DNA of 37,004 bases from an uncultured Paraglaciecola sp. (GCF_937123705.1 NZ_CAKZKO010000131.1:1-37004), one strand, 5' to 3'. Shown: positions 23,767 through 30,900, numbered from the stretch's first letter. Notes: generated by a model from the sequence alone, not told the origin. A program made the numbers and translations.

Positions 23767-23799
23767 AAAAAAAACCCGCCGCCAATTTAAGACGACGGG
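23767..23799 (-). terminator. Intrinsic terminator in the early-left leader
   Basis: On the minus strand CCCGTCG, an 11-base loop, CGGCGGG, then eight Ts (23774-23767). The 7-bp stem has one G-T pair. It stands between the Cro-like gene and the replication genes with no promoter after it, so it must act as an attenuator. The 3' arm (GGCGG) could instead pair with CCGCC at 23844-23840 of the upstream hairpin, giving an alternative antiterminator fold. Confidence 0.8.
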
Positions 23800-23971
23800 C
23801 AAAACCAAGCAAATAGCGCAGTATTGCCGCCCTGCGCCAGGCGGTTGAAACTTTTGAATATGAACCCACGGAGGAATGGGGACAAACCCCCGCGGTTCCA
23901 CATAACCGACTCACGGTTCCTTCATGAGCCGACTCACACGCACAAGGAGGATTGGCGTATTCTTTGATCAT
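23800..23971 (-). ncRNA. Structured leader RNA, candidate C4-type antisense immunity RNA
   Basis: Between the Cro-like gene and the terminator the transcript can form a run of hairpins: TGAG-TCGG-CTCA (23936-23925), AACCG-TGAGT-CGGTT (23918-23904), a larger element GAACC...GGTTC (23898-23894 with 23866-23862) extended by GCGG/CCGT and holding a GGGG/CCCC inner hairpin, and CCGCC...GGCGG (23844-23827). TGAGTCGG is repeated twice. The same stretch is open in one frame (VSRLCGTAGVCPHSSVGSYS, LRYLLGFARRLKLAAGFF), a peptide I associate with Icd/Ash-like ORFs that overlap the C4/CI RNA of P1- and P4-type immunity regions. Family call from memory and structure only. Confidence 0.5.
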
Positions 23972-23979
23972 TTGACTGT

Positions 23980-24186
23980 CTACAGTTTTCTTGCTGCGCT
24001 TTCTTCATTTGATGTTTTTAAAACTTCCGAATGTTCGAATAGAACACGATACGGAATGCCTCTTTTTTTCCAATTGAAAACACGCTGAGTGCCGCCTTTA
24101 CTTTTATCATACCCTAGTAAATTAGCCACAACTGTCGGCCCACCAAGTACATCAATTAATTCTGCGTCACGTTTTATTTTTTCCAT
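23980..24186 (-). CDS. Cro-like HTH regulator
   Basis: 68 residues from the ATG at 24186 (MEKIKRDAELIDVLGGPTVV). ELIDVLGGPTVVANLLGY then QRVFNWKKRGIPYRVLFEH is the small Cro/YdaS-type HTH pattern: Gly-Gly before helix 2, the recognition helix around QRVFNWKKRGIP. It is the first gene of the leftward operon and directly faces the promoters and two operators at 24194-24276, which it most likely binds. An in-frame extension to 24264 covers the promoter and is rejected. The stop is embedded in ACTGTAGACAGT, an inverted repeat. Confidence 0.8.
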   Translation of the reverse strand: MEKIKRDAELIDVLGGPTVVANLLGYDKSKGGTQRVFNWKKRGIPYRVLFEHSEVLKTSNEESAARKL

Positions 24187-24193
24187 TATCACA

Positions 24194-24213
24194 CTATAAA
24201 CTAGTGGTTTAAT
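24194..24213. promoter_or_regulatory. Operator 1
   Basis: CTATAAACTAGTGGTTTAAT, with half-sites AAAC and GTTT around a 5-base centre. It lies just downstream of the predicted start of the leftward transcript and 7 bases before the Cro-like ATG. Nineteen of 20 bases match operator 2, 61 bases away, about six helical turns. Confidence 0.7.
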
Positions 24214-24224
24214 TTTTGCAATTA

Positions 24225-24253
24225 ATTTTAAAAAATAAAATAACTGTTGACAA
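24225..24253 (-). promoter_or_regulatory. Early-left promoter
   Basis: Minus strand TTGTCA at 24253-24248, 17-base spacer, TAAAAT at 24230-24225. Both boxes are one mismatch from consensus. Start expected near 24218, giving a short leader into the Cro-like gene with operator 1 at about +5 to +25. Confidence 0.75.
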
Positions 24254-24276
24254 TCTATAAACAAGTGGTTTAATAT
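24247..24276 (+). promoter_or_regulatory. Early-right promoter
   Basis: TTGACA (24247-24252), 18-base spacer, TAATAT (24271-24276). The -35 box is perfect and overlaps the -35 box of the divergent leftward promoter, so the two polymerases would compete. Operator 2 fills the spacer and part of the -10 box, so binding there should block rightward transcription. Confidence 0.7.
24255..24274. promoter_or_regulatory. Operator 2
   Basis: CTATAAACAAGTGGTTTAAT, identical to operator 1 but for one base (A for T at the ninth position). It lies between the -35 and -10 boxes of the rightward promoter. Confidence 0.7.
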
Positions 24277-24359
24277 CTACACATCAACACCAAAACACCA
24301 TAAGTCGTAAGCGCCGGTGATTGTTGATCACAAAACAGATAAACGAATAAGGATATTAA

Positions 24360-24698
24360 ATGGACATAAACCAACTAACGATCGGACAGATTAAAGAAAT
24401 TCAATCAATATGCGTCGGAGAAATGAAAAACAAAAGCACTTATCCAGTCGGCGCAAATGTGATTGTACGCACTGTGACAATGATCTACACTGGAAAGCTT
24501 AAGCAAGTGACTGATACTGATTTTATTTTAAATGAATGTTCGTGGATACCAGAGACTGGAAGGTATATGAATTTTGTTGCAGAAGGCAAAGTAAATGAAT
24601 GCGAACCTTATCCTGAAGAATTAGATGTATTTGTTAATCGTGGATCGCTGCTTGATATCTGCGAAATGAAAACAAGCCTACCAAGGTCACAAAAATGA
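24360..24698 (+). CDS. Conserved phage protein, first gene of early-right operon
   Basis: 112 residues: MDINQLTIGQIKEIQSICVG, YPVGANVIVRTVTMIYTGKL, FILNECSWIPETGRYMNFVA, VNRGSLLDICEMKTSLPRSQ. I recognise this as a protein common in phages of proteobacteria, often followed by a low-complexity repeat gene, but no function is known to me. AAGGA precedes the ATG. Its stop overlaps the repeat gene start (ATGA), suggesting the two work together. Confidence 0.7.
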   Translation: MDINQLTIGQIKEIQSICVGEMKNKSTYPVGANVIVRTVTMIYTGKLKQVTDTDFILNECSWIPETGRYMNFVAEGKVNECEPYPEELDVFVNRGSLLDICEMKTSLPRSQK

Positions 24699-24937
24699 AC
24701 GCAGCTATGTTGCGGGAGGGGTGGTCGAGGTCGTGGTCGAGGTCGGGGTCGAGGTCGAGGTCGGGATCGTGGTCGTGGTCGAGGTCGGGGTCGAGGTCGG
24801 GATCGTGGTCGTGGTCGGGGTCGAGGTCGGGGTCGTGGTCGAGGTCGTGGTCGAGGTCGGGGTCGAGGTCGAGGTCGAGATCGAGGTCGTGGTCGAGGTC
24901 GAGGTCGAGATCGAGGTCGGGGTCTCGGTCGACTTAA
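24695..24937 (+). CDS. Low-complexity Ser-X dipeptide repeat protein
   Basis: 80 residues: MNAAMLREG followed by about 35 alternating dipeptides in which every second residue is Ser and the other is Arg, Trp or Gly, ending ST. The start is coupled to the upstream stop. In related phages I recall a gene at this place with the same MNAA-like start and other two-residue repeats (Gly/Tyr/Asp/Ser), so the frame is probably real although composition is extreme. Function unknown. Confidence 0.55.
   Translation: MNAAMLREGWSRSWSRSGSRSRSGSWSWSRSGSRSGSWSWSGSRSGSWSRSWSRSGSRSRSRSRSWSRSRSRSRSGSRST
24721..24934 (+). repeat. Hexanucleotide tandem repeat TCGNGG
   Basis: About 35 copies of a 6-base unit TCG(A/T/G)GG with occasional TCGAGA or TCGGGA. 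It starts after the ninth codon of the repeat gene and ends at its stop. G+C is far above the surrounding AT-rich DNA. The other two forward frames are open too, encoding Val/Glu- and Gly/Arg-type repeats, so length changes of six bases keep the frame. Confidence 0.9.
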
Positions 24938-24956
24938 TAAATTATATAAATTCAAA

Positions 24957-25043
24957 ATGAAAAACTTTTACACATTGCCAATAATAATCTCTTTCGGTCT
25001 TTTGTATGGCTTTTATTTGTTGACTGAATTAATTATTAACTAG
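24957..25043 (+). CDS. 28-aa membrane peptide
   Basis: MKNFYTLPIIISFGLLYGFY then LLTELIIN: one hydrophobic span. Stop TAG overlaps the AGGAG ribosome site of the next gene. No clear ribosome site of its own, so confidence is limited. Confidence 0.4.
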   Translation: MKNFYTLPIIISFGLLYGFYLLTELIIN

Positions 25044-25052
25044 GAGATAGAG

Positions 25053-25283
25053 ATGAAAACCATTAAACCAAACACAAAAACAGCATTTCACAGATTACAA
25101 ATAGCTATCAAAAACAAAAGCAATCGAGTTCGAGCAATATCAAAACCATTTTGTATTTTTGTACAAAAAAATGGTGAGCGTGTTCCTGTAATCGGAGGAA
25201 TATTCCCTAATCAGCGTGATGCTGACAGAGTTATTTTAGATTTGTTTGCTGGCTCTGCCATTCGGGTTAGAGGAATTAAGTGA
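25053..25283 (+). CDS. Small basic hypothetical protein
   Basis: 76 residues (MKTIKPNTKTAFHRLQIAIK ... SAIRVRGIK), strongly basic with beta-prone FCIFVQKNGERVPVIGGIFP. AGGAG precedes the ATG. Could bind nucleic acid; no family recognised. Confidence 0.6.
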   Translation: MKTIKPNTKTAFHRLQIAIKNKSNRVRAISKPFCIFVQKNGERVPVIGGIFPNQRDADRVILDLFAGSAIRVRGIK

Positions 25284-25600
25284 TGAATAACACACAGCCA
25301 CAACTAACGCGAACTAAGACACTATCCCAAGAAGCGTGTTGGCAAAACATGATTCATGCTGCACAAATATGCATGCAACAGAATGGCTTATGTAACACAG
25401 TTGGGGCATTGACAATAGCTATTGAACGCAAACAAGAGTCTGTTGGTGAGGATTCTTTGATTTACAAAGATCTACAGCTTGCCAGAGAAATTATTGCAGC
25501 AGCAGAGCATGGGTGTGATTTAGATGGATCATATTTCACCAGGAGAAAAGCTCTTTGTGATATGCATGAAGACATTGGATCAATAGAGGTGATTAGGTGA
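25283..25600 (+). CDS. Hypothetical protein, 105 aa
   Basis: MNNTQPQLTRTKTLSQEACW ... HEDIGSIEVIR, helical with several Cys but no metal pattern. The ATG overlaps the preceding stop (TGATG); a GTG three bases earlier is less likely. Upstream of the recombinase, so possibly an accessory recombination protein. Confidence 0.55.
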   Translation: MNNTQPQLTRTKTLSQEACWQNMIHAAQICMQQNGLCNTVGALTIAIERKQESVGEDSLIYKDLQLAREIIAAAEHGCDLDGSYFTRRKALCDMHEDIGSIEVIR

Positions 25601-26211
25601 ATAAAAGTGAATCAATAAGCGAGCTTGCATCTGCACTATCTAAAGCGCAAGGGCAGATAAAAGGCGCAGTGAAAGACAGCGCTAACCCTTTCTTTAAATC
25701 AAAATACGCAGATTTGTCAAGTGTCTGGGAAGCTTGCAGGGATGCGCTGTCAAGTAATGAGTTATCAATTGTTCAATCGCCTGAGACGGCACAAAATGGA
25801 ATCACTATTGAGACTATGCTTTGTCATTCTAGTGGACAGTGGATAACCAGCTCTTATGTTATGCCAGTTTCAAAAGTGGATGCTCAGGCAGTCGGAAGCG
25901 CAATTACTTATGCAAGAAGATATGCACTAGCTGCGATGGTTGGTGTAGCGCCAGAAGATGATGACGGGAATAGCGCTGCTAAGGCACCGCCTACAAGGGA
26001 AGAAATTAAAGTCATTAGCAGCGATCAAGCTATTGTTCTAACCGACTTATGCAAAGAAACAAAATCAAATATATCTGCATTCTGTGCGGTTGTTAACGTA
26101 TCAAAGATAGAAGAAATACCGGCAGATCAATACCAATCAGCATTAAATTCTCTGAAAAAGAAGAAGGCAGAAGTTACACGCAAAACAATGATGGAGGATG
26201 TTCCCCAATGA
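25597..26211 (+). CDS. erf: ERF-family single-strand annealing recombinase
   Basis: 204 residues with a GTG start that overlaps the previous stop (GTGA). NPFFKSKYADLSSVWEACRD, HSSGQWITSSYVMPVSKVDA and QAVGSAITYARRYALAAMVG with VAPEDDDGN are diagnostic of the ERF family (P22 Erf). It anneals complementary single strands and promotes circularisation and recombination of phage DNA. Works with the exonuclease-like protein next door, SSB and NinB. Confidence 0.92.
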   Translation: MNKSESISELASALSKAQGQIKGAVKDSANPFFKSKYADLSSVWEACRDALSSNELSIVQSPETAQNGITIETMLCHSSGQWITSSYVMPVSKVDAQAVGSAITYARRYALAAMVGVAPEDDDGNSAAKAPPTREEIKVISSDQAIVLTDLCKETKSNISAFCAVVNVSKIEEIPADQYQSALNSLKKKKAEVTRKTMMEDVPQ

Positions 26212-26888
26212 TCGTATTTGATATCGAAACTCTACCGTGCAATGACCAAGAAACTATTTTGGAATTACAAAAAGAGATTAAAGCTCCTGGCCAGTTTAAA
26301 AAGCCTGAATCAATAGCGGTATGGATGAAAGAGAACAAGGAAGCAGAGCTTGAAAAAATTGTTTCTAAAACGTCATTCGATGGCATGTATGGTCGTGTTG
26401 CATGTATAGCATGGGCATTTGATGATGGAGAAATATTATCAACGAATGACTATATGAGTGAAGCTGAGGCGATAACTTTATTTTATGACTCTATCGAAAA
26501 CAGCTCAATACGAGAATACCTTTTCTGCGGCCACAACATAGCCGGTTTTGACCTGCCCTTCCTGAAACATAGATCAATAATATTAGGCATTAGGCCGCCT
26601 AACAAGCTACTTGAAGCCATGAATGCTAAGCCCTGGGATATCTGTATAGCAGACACGATGCTCATGTGGTCAGCAGACAAACATAAACAAGGTTCAATGG
26701 ATAGGCTTTGTAAAGCATTTGGTATATATGGAAAAGGTGATTTTGACGGATCTATGGTTGCGGAAACTTGGCTTACAGATCCTCAGAAAGTCATAGATTA
26801 CTGCAAAGATGATGTACATAGAACGCGTGAAATGTACAAGAAATTGACGTTCTCAACTCAGCTTAAATTATCCAAATCAGCAGCGTAA
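26208..26888 (+). CDS. DnaQ/PolB-type 3'-5' exonuclease-like protein
   Basis: 226 residues. MIVFDIETLP holds the first acidic motif (Asp-x-Glu), FCGHNIAGFDLPFLKHRSII the second, and VIDYCKDDVHRTREMYKKL the third (Tyr-x-x-x-Asp), the DEDDy pattern of RNase-H-fold exonucleases. Coupled to the ERF gene by overlap, which suggests it provides the resected strand for annealing, in place of a lambda-Exo-type nuclease. Confidence 0.85.
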   Translation: MIVFDIETLPCNDQETILELQKEIKAPGQFKKPESIAVWMKENKEAELEKIVSKTSFDGMYGRVACIAWAFDDGEILSTNDYMSEAEAITLFYDSIENSSIREYLFCGHNIAGFDLPFLKHRSIILGIRPPNKLLEAMNAKPWDICIADTMLMWSADKHKQGSMDRLCKAFGIYGKGDFDGSMVAETWLTDPQKVIDYCKDDVHRTREMYKKLTFSTQLKLSKSAA

Positions 26889-26907
26889 TTATCAACAGGG
26901 AGAGCTC

Positions 26908-27069
26908 ATGGAATCCAAAGAGCAAGCAAAACAAGAAACAGCCATTCAGGAAGCAACTGAATCCCTGGCCGCAATAATCGACTCAGCATCACCACGGGAT
27001 GATTTAAGTGCTGTCATTGTTAAGGCAATTGCTGAAGGTAGGATTAATCACGTAACCATTAATTACTGA
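26908..27069 (+). CDS. Small hypothetical protein, 53 aa
   Basis: MESKEQAKQETAIQEATESL then AAIIDSASPRDDLSAVIVKA and a short end HVTINY. GGGAGAG lies before the ATG, and the stop is 7 bases before the next gene. Acidic N-terminal helix. No family recognised. Confidence 0.6.
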   Translation: MESKEQAKQETAIQEATESLAAIIDSASPRDDLSAVIVKAIAEGRINHVTINY

Positions 27070-27076
27070 GGTAAAT

Positions 27077-27580
27077 ATGAGACTGACAAATTCAATACGT
27101 AACAATATTGTAGATTCAATTATGAATGATGTTCCTACAGAAGATTTTCAAACTCAGTTTGAAAAGCTAGTTCATAAAGAGTCTTACAAACAACTACCTG
27201 AGCAAATTAAAAAGATATACGACAATCCTGAATTGCGTAAATATTTAGGTGGATCAACTGTTAGGTGCTTTAACTCAGGGCTAGGATCAATTCGAACATT
27301 AAACAGCGAATTCGATGAATCAAAAATTCGTATATCTATGGACGCTATCGCGCAAAGAAATAATATACAAAAAGAAGACAGAAGACGAATAAAGAACCAA
27401 ATATTAATCGCATTAGATTCTGTGTCAACCATAAAAGCAGCAAGAGATTTAATGCCGGAATTTGATAAATATTTTCCTAAACCAAATCAAGTTATGAAAT
27501 ACCCGATTGCTAATAATATTGTTTCAGATCTTAAGTCTATGGGCTGGACTGATAGAAAAACGGCAAAGAAAGAAAGTTAA
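27077..27580 (+). CDS. Nmad5-like protein, possible nucleotide-modification accessory
   Basis: 167 residues. MRLTNSIRNNIVDSIMNDVP, LVHKESYKQLPEQIKKIYDN and RKYLGGSTVRCF resemble the start and core of the putative nucleotide-modification-associated Nmad5 family often found in phage early regions. The match is from memory and moderate. C-terminus LKSMGWTDRKTAKKES. GAGGT ribosome site. Role uncertain. Confidence 0.5.
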   Translation: MRLTNSIRNNIVDSIMNDVPTEDFQTQFEKLVHKESYKQLPEQIKKIYDNPELRKYLGGSTVRCFNSGLGSIRTLNSEFDESKIRISMDAIAQRNNIQKEDRRRIKNQILIALDSVSTIKAARDLMPEFDKYFPKPNQVMKYPIANNIVSDLKSMGWTDRKTAKKES

Positions 27581-27606
27581 CGTAACTATCCAATATTGAG
27601 GACAGT

Positions 27607-27654
27607 ATGGAAAACACAGTTGATATTTACACTTTTCGGTTTATAAGTCTATGA
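27607..27654 (+). CDS. Possible 15-aa leader peptide
   Basis: MENTVDIYTFRFISL, with GAGGAC correctly spaced before the ATG. Its TGA overlaps the ATG of the following membrane-protein gene (ATGA), so it may serve to deliver ribosomes to that start, which has no good ribosome site of its own. Confidence 0.4.
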   Translation: MENTVDIYTFRFISL

Positions 27655-28034
27655 ATAAACAAGAATATAACTCACTAGAAAAGAAAAAATGGTATCACAA
27701 AACTAAATTGTACTCAGAGTCCAGAAATATATCTTTTGACGATCCAGAAACTTTACTAGCGTACTGCTACGAATACGGATGTTATCCAGATGATTTGATG
27801 CTTGTGTTTTATGAGAATGATAAAAAATACTCGGCAATAGTTGATATGAATACATACATTAAATTCATGCCAAAAAAGAAAAGAAAAAAAACAAGCGGGA
27901 CAGGACTCTTAACTATTTATATTCTATTAATATTATTTCTGCTTGCGTCGCGAATCGTGTATTTGCACGGAGAAGAAATAATCTCTAATGACGATGAGAT
28001 TAATGCTGCAGAAGAACCAGTGCATCAGGACTAG
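27651..28034 (+). CDS. Membrane protein, single span
   Basis: 127 residues. Residues 1-80 are soluble (MNKQEYNSLEKKKWYHKTKL, CYPDDLMLVFYENDKKY) and end in a basic cluster KKKRKKTSG. A span follows at about 84-103 (GLLTIYILLILFLLASRIVY) and an acidic tail (EEIISNDDEINAAEE). The basic cluster before the span predicts N-inside topology. Function unknown; exclusion or host-modifying roles are possible. Confidence 0.65.
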   Translation: MNKQEYNSLEKKKWYHKTKLYSESRNISFDDPETLLAYCYEYGCYPDDLMLVFYENDKKYSAIVDMNTYIKFMPKKKRKKTSGTGLLTIYILLILFLLASRIVYLHGEEIISNDDEINAAEEPVHQD

Positions 28035-28036
28035 TA

Positions 28037-28315
28037 ATGATTGATAAAAAAATAATCAGATACGGGAAAGATGGCTCAACTTTTATTGAAGGCAAAGGAT
28101 GGTTTAGCAGACAATGGCATTTCTTTGGTAATTATAAAGATTCAGAACACAGAGCTAGGTTTTATAGCTGCACGCACACTAAATGCAAGTCATGCAACAA
28201 CATGAAAATCAAAACACATCTTTATTGCTCTAAGTGCAAGATAAAGAACAAGAAGACGTGGGCTATTTTTTCTAGTAAAAATTTTATCCAAAGAATTAAT
28301 CAAATTTTAAAATGA
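28037..28315 (+). CDS. Zinc-ribbon basic protein
   Basis: 92 residues, very basic (net Lys/Arg). CTHTKCKSCNNMKIKTH then LYCSKCKIKNKKT gives a CxxC-CxxC type zinc ribbon. N-terminal WFSRQWHFFGNYKD is aromatic. Possibly nucleic-acid binding. Unknown family. Confidence 0.6.
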   Translation: MIDKKIIRYGKDGSTFIEGKGWFSRQWHFFGNYKDSEHRARFYSCTHTKCKSCNNMKIKTHLYCSKCKIKNKKTWAIFSSKNFIQRINQILK

Positions 28316-28569
28316 AAATGATGAATATACAGCTACCGACAGGCAAATTATCTTACGTAATGAAGGACAGCGTAAGGTTTGAGTCATTAGAAAAAATGCA
28401 GCGTCATCTTGATAATCCGGTTAGGGACAAAAGAGAAAACTACATTGTTATGACAAAAAAACAGAGATCTGAATTTGTTGATTATGTATTGAAACACATG
28501 AATCACAAAACCGCTCCTGAGATTGCAGATGATCTTTACGACACTGATATAACAGGGAATAAAACTTAA
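28312..28569 (+). CDS. Hypothetical protein, 85 aa
   Basis: MKMMNIQLPTGKLSYVMKDS ... MTKKQRSEFVDYVLKHMNHK. Coupled to the upstream stop (ATGA). Mixed alpha/beta; C-terminal acidic tail (ADDLYDTDITGNKT). No family recognised. Confidence 0.55.
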   Translation: MKMMNIQLPTGKLSYVMKDSVRFESLEKMQRHLDNPVRDKRENYIVMTKKQRSEFVDYVLKHMNHKTAPEIADDLYDTDITGNKT

Positions 28570-28641
28570 CAGACACAAAATAAGGCAATCTATTTATCGG
28601 GTAACTAAGGAATACAGATTAAAGAATATTAAGGAGAAATG

Positions 28642-29193
28642 ATGGTATCAGTAAACAAAACAAACCAACTGTATCTAGATTACTCAAGGGTTATTGAGAT
28701 GTGTACTAGTACCGCGTTGGAGGATATGCCCTGGTTAGCTGTTAAACATAAAGGGGGAGGTTTTGATCGCCACCCTAGTTTTGATGGAGGAGATGATTAT
28801 AAGTTCGCTGTTGCAATCCTTGAAGACAAGCCAGTATTCGTTGGGGATATATTATACAAGAAAGATAATGGAAGAAAAGCAATCATAGATAAGTTATTTG
28901 ATGACGGTCTATTGAGGATAGATTTTGATAATTCCCCGGCAATTTGGAAATCTATATCTGGCGCGTTCACCTGGCAACCGCCACCAAAACCCAAGCGCAC
29001 ATTTAATCTTAATGGGGTTGAGTTGCCTTGTCCGGTAGATTATGGAGACGCTGAAATATTCATAGCTGTTGAAGATGTCAAGGGAGGAATCAGAAGAACA
29101 AATAAATTTGCATTTGTTGATGAAGAAGCTGCTACATGTTTTTTTACAGGACTGTGCAAACAGTTAGAAGAATCAGAAATTAAGGATAAATGA
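28642..29193 (+). CDS. Conserved hypothetical protein, 183 aa
   Basis: Second of two adjacent ATGs chosen because AAGGAG is better spaced for it. VFVGDILYKKDNGRKAIIDK, SGAFTWQPPPKPKRTFNLNG and VELPCPVDYGDAEIFIAVED are typical of a phage protein family of unknown role, often with paired lysine/arginine-proline segments before a beta domain. It has its own stretch of 72 bases of leader upstream with no visible promoter. Coupled to the next gene. Confidence 0.6.
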   Translation: MVSVNKTNQLYLDYSRVIEMCTSTALEDMPWLAVKHKGGGFDRHPSFDGGDDYKFAVAILEDKPVFVGDILYKKDNGRKAIIDKLFDDGLLRIDFDNSPAIWKSISGAFTWQPPPKPKRTFNLNGVELPCPVDYGDAEIFIAVEDVKGGIRRTNKFAFVDEEAATCFFTGLCKQLEESEIKDK

Positions 29194-29990
29194 TGGGAAG
29201 AGAAATTAAAAGGGTCGCTCTTGATTTTGATTATCCGGTTAATGGAATGATTTGGAAAGGATTTCATAATCCATATAGTGGCCTGAAGTGTTCAGCATGC
29301 GACGGAACTGGCGAATCACCTGAACTTAAGGAGATATCTGATAGCTGGTATGGTTTTGATGATACATCTAAGAGGTGGTGTTACAGCATCACTCAAGACG
29401 AAGTACAAGCGCTTCTTGATGAAAGAAGGTTAATGGATTTCACTCGAGTGCCAATTAATGACGAGCATAAAGAGATTGTGAAAAACAAGGTTTCCGATGG
29501 AGGAAATAGTTGGCTTCCTTTTGATAATGGTTATGTGCCAACAGCGGAAGAAGTGAATAAATGGGCTGAATCAGGGTTTGGTCATGATGCGATAAATAAA
29601 TGGATTTGTGTAAAAGCCAGAGCGAAAAGACTTGGTATAACGGAGCTTGAATGCAAACACTGTAATGGTTCAGGTGTTTTATGGGCGGATGAGAAATACG
29701 CCAAGTTACAAGACGAATTTGAGTACATTGAGCCGCCTGCTGGTGATGGTTATCAGTTATGGAGCACAACTACAGAAGGAACTCCAATGTCACCTGTTTT
29801 CAAAACACCAGAAGAATTAGCTAAATGGTTACATGAGAACAATGCCTCATCTTTTGGCCACAGTACAGCCAGCTATGAGCAATGGTTAAAGTTTATATAT
29901 GGTCCTGGGTGGGCACCTAGTGGAATCATGTCAAAAGGACGCATATCAAGTGGTGTAGAAGCATCCGCTAATGGAGAATCAAATGGCTAG
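29193..29990 (+). CDS. Conserved phage protein with DnaJ-like zinc knuckles
   Basis: 265 residues. Two CxxC-Gly-x-Gly knuckles, [10 protein letters not shown] (about 33) and [11 protein letters not shown] (about 153), resemble DnaJ zinc knuckles. The middle block [20 protein letters not shown] and [18 protein letters not shown] is a widely conserved phage pattern. Likely a metal-binding protein acting early in infection; function unknown. Second ATG chosen for better spacing to AAGGA. Confidence 0.7.
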   Translation: MGREIKRVALDFDYPVNGMIWKGFHNPYSGLKCSACDGTGESPELKEISDSWYGFDDTSKRWCYSITQDEVQALLDERRLMDFTRVPINDEHKEIVKNKVSDGGNSWLPFDNGYVPTAEEVNKWAESGFGHDAINKWICVKARAKRLGITELECKHCNGSGVLWADEKYAKLQDEFEYIEPPAGDGYQLWSTTTEGTPMSPVFKTPEELAKWLHENNASSFGHSTASYEQWLKFIYGPGWAPSGIMSKGRISSGVEASANGESNG

Positions 29991-30408
29991 TGTCAATAAA
30001 GTAATACTCGTTGGAAATTTGGGGAAAGATCCTGAAACTCGTTACATGTCCAATGGTGAAGCAGTAACCAATATCACACTGGCCACTACAGAAACATGGA
30101 AGGATAAATCTTCTGGCGAGAAGAACGAAAAAACAGAATGGCACCGAATAACTATGTATCGAAAGCTCGCTGAAATTGCCGGTGAATATCTGAAAAAAGG
30201 TCGCCAGGTTTATATCGAAGGTCGCCTTGAGACGCGTAAATGGCAGGACAAATCCGGCCAAGATCGATACACAACAGAAATAATTGCCAACGACATGAAA
30301 ATGTTAGGCAACCGCCAAGAATCAAAGCCGGATCAAGAAAACAAGCCTCAGAAAAGCCAGGCTAGTGGTTCGGGATTTGATGATATGGATGACTCAATTC
30401 CGTTCTAG
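29983..30408 (+). CDS. ssb: Single-stranded DNA-binding protein
   Basis: 141 residues from the ATG at 29983 (GGAG eight bases upstream). The OB fold reads [40 protein letters not shown] and [21 protein letters not shown] variable linker follows, and the C-terminal tip DDMDDSIPF is the classic acidic peptide that recruits host replication proteins. It protects single strands during replication and ERF-mediated recombination. Overlaps the upstream gene by 8 bases. Confidence 0.95.
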   Translation: MASVNKVILVGNLGKDPETRYMSNGEAVTNITLATTETWKDKSSGEKNEKTEWHRITMYRKLAEIAGEYLKKGRQVYIEGRLETRKWQDKSGQDRYTTEIIANDMKMLGNRQESKPDQENKPQKSQASGSGFDDMDDSIPF

Positions 30409-30417
30409 GGTATATAC

Positions 30418-30445
30418 TTGACATATCCTTTTATGAGGGTATAAT
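30418..30445 (+). promoter_or_regulatory. Consensus sigma70 promoter of the HNH gene
   Basis: TTGACA (30418-30423), 16-base spacer, TATAAT (30440-30445): both boxes are perfect. It begins 9 bases after the SSB stop. The start point is expected near 30452, and AGAGGA precedes the HNH ATG at 30466. It lets the HNH gene be expressed independently of the early operon, possibly in the lysogen. Confidence 0.85.
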
Positions 30446-30465
30446 TACTCTTTTAAGAGGACAAT

Positions 30466-30900
30466 ATGAAATATTGCCGTACTTGTAAAATATATAAACA
30501 AATATCAGAATTTGGCAAGCGAACAGCTTCTATTGATGGTTTATCATCAAAGTGTAAAATTTGCCAGTCTTTATATGATAAAACTAGAAGTAACTTGCCA
30601 AAAAGAGTTAATGCCAGACTTCAGTATGCCCAGACAGAAAAAGGTAAATCCGCTGGCAATAGAGCGAAAAAAGCTTGGGAAGCGAGAAATGCGATTAAGA
30701 AAGGAGCCTCTACTATTGTTAACAATTCTATCAGAGATGGTAGGATTATAAAAAGTAACAATTGCGAATCATGCGGAATATCAAATGTTCATATACAAGG
30801 ACACCATGACGATTATGCTAAACCACTTGAGGTTAGGTGGCTGTGCCCTAAATGCCATACAGCATGGCACAAAGCAAACGGTCCAGGTTTGAATGGTTAA
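30466..30900 (+). CDS. HNH endonuclease with zinc finger, moron-like
   Basis: 144 residues. N-terminal CxxC zinc finger (MKYCRTCKIYKQISEFGKRT, SSKCKICQSLYD), basic middle, and a C-terminal HNH-type metal site (CESCGISNVHIQGHHDDYAK, PLEVRWLCPKCHTAWHKANG). The layout mirrors free-standing homing nucleases and host-phage HNH proteins. It has its own consensus promoter and a hairpin-rich 3' flank, so it looks like an independently expressed inserted unit. Confidence 0.8.
   Translation: MKYCRTCKIYKQISEFGKRTASIDGLSSKCKICQSLYDKTRSNLPKRVNARLQYAQTEKGKSAGNRAKKAWEARNAIKKGASTIVNNSIRDGRIIKSNNCESCGISNVHIQGHHDDYAKPLEVRWLCPKCHTAWHKANGPGLNG

Noticed and set aside
23765..23971. 68-codon minus ORF through the structured leader
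   Set aside because: It runs through the terminator stem and T-run and has no ribosome site; I treat it as an RNA region that happens to be open, as with Icd-like ORFs over C4 RNA, though translation is not excluded.
24608..24955. Minus-strand ORF made of Arg-Pro repeats across the hexanucleotide array
   Set aside because: Every frame of a stop-free 6-base repeat is open. Only the plus-strand frame is coupled to an upstream gene.
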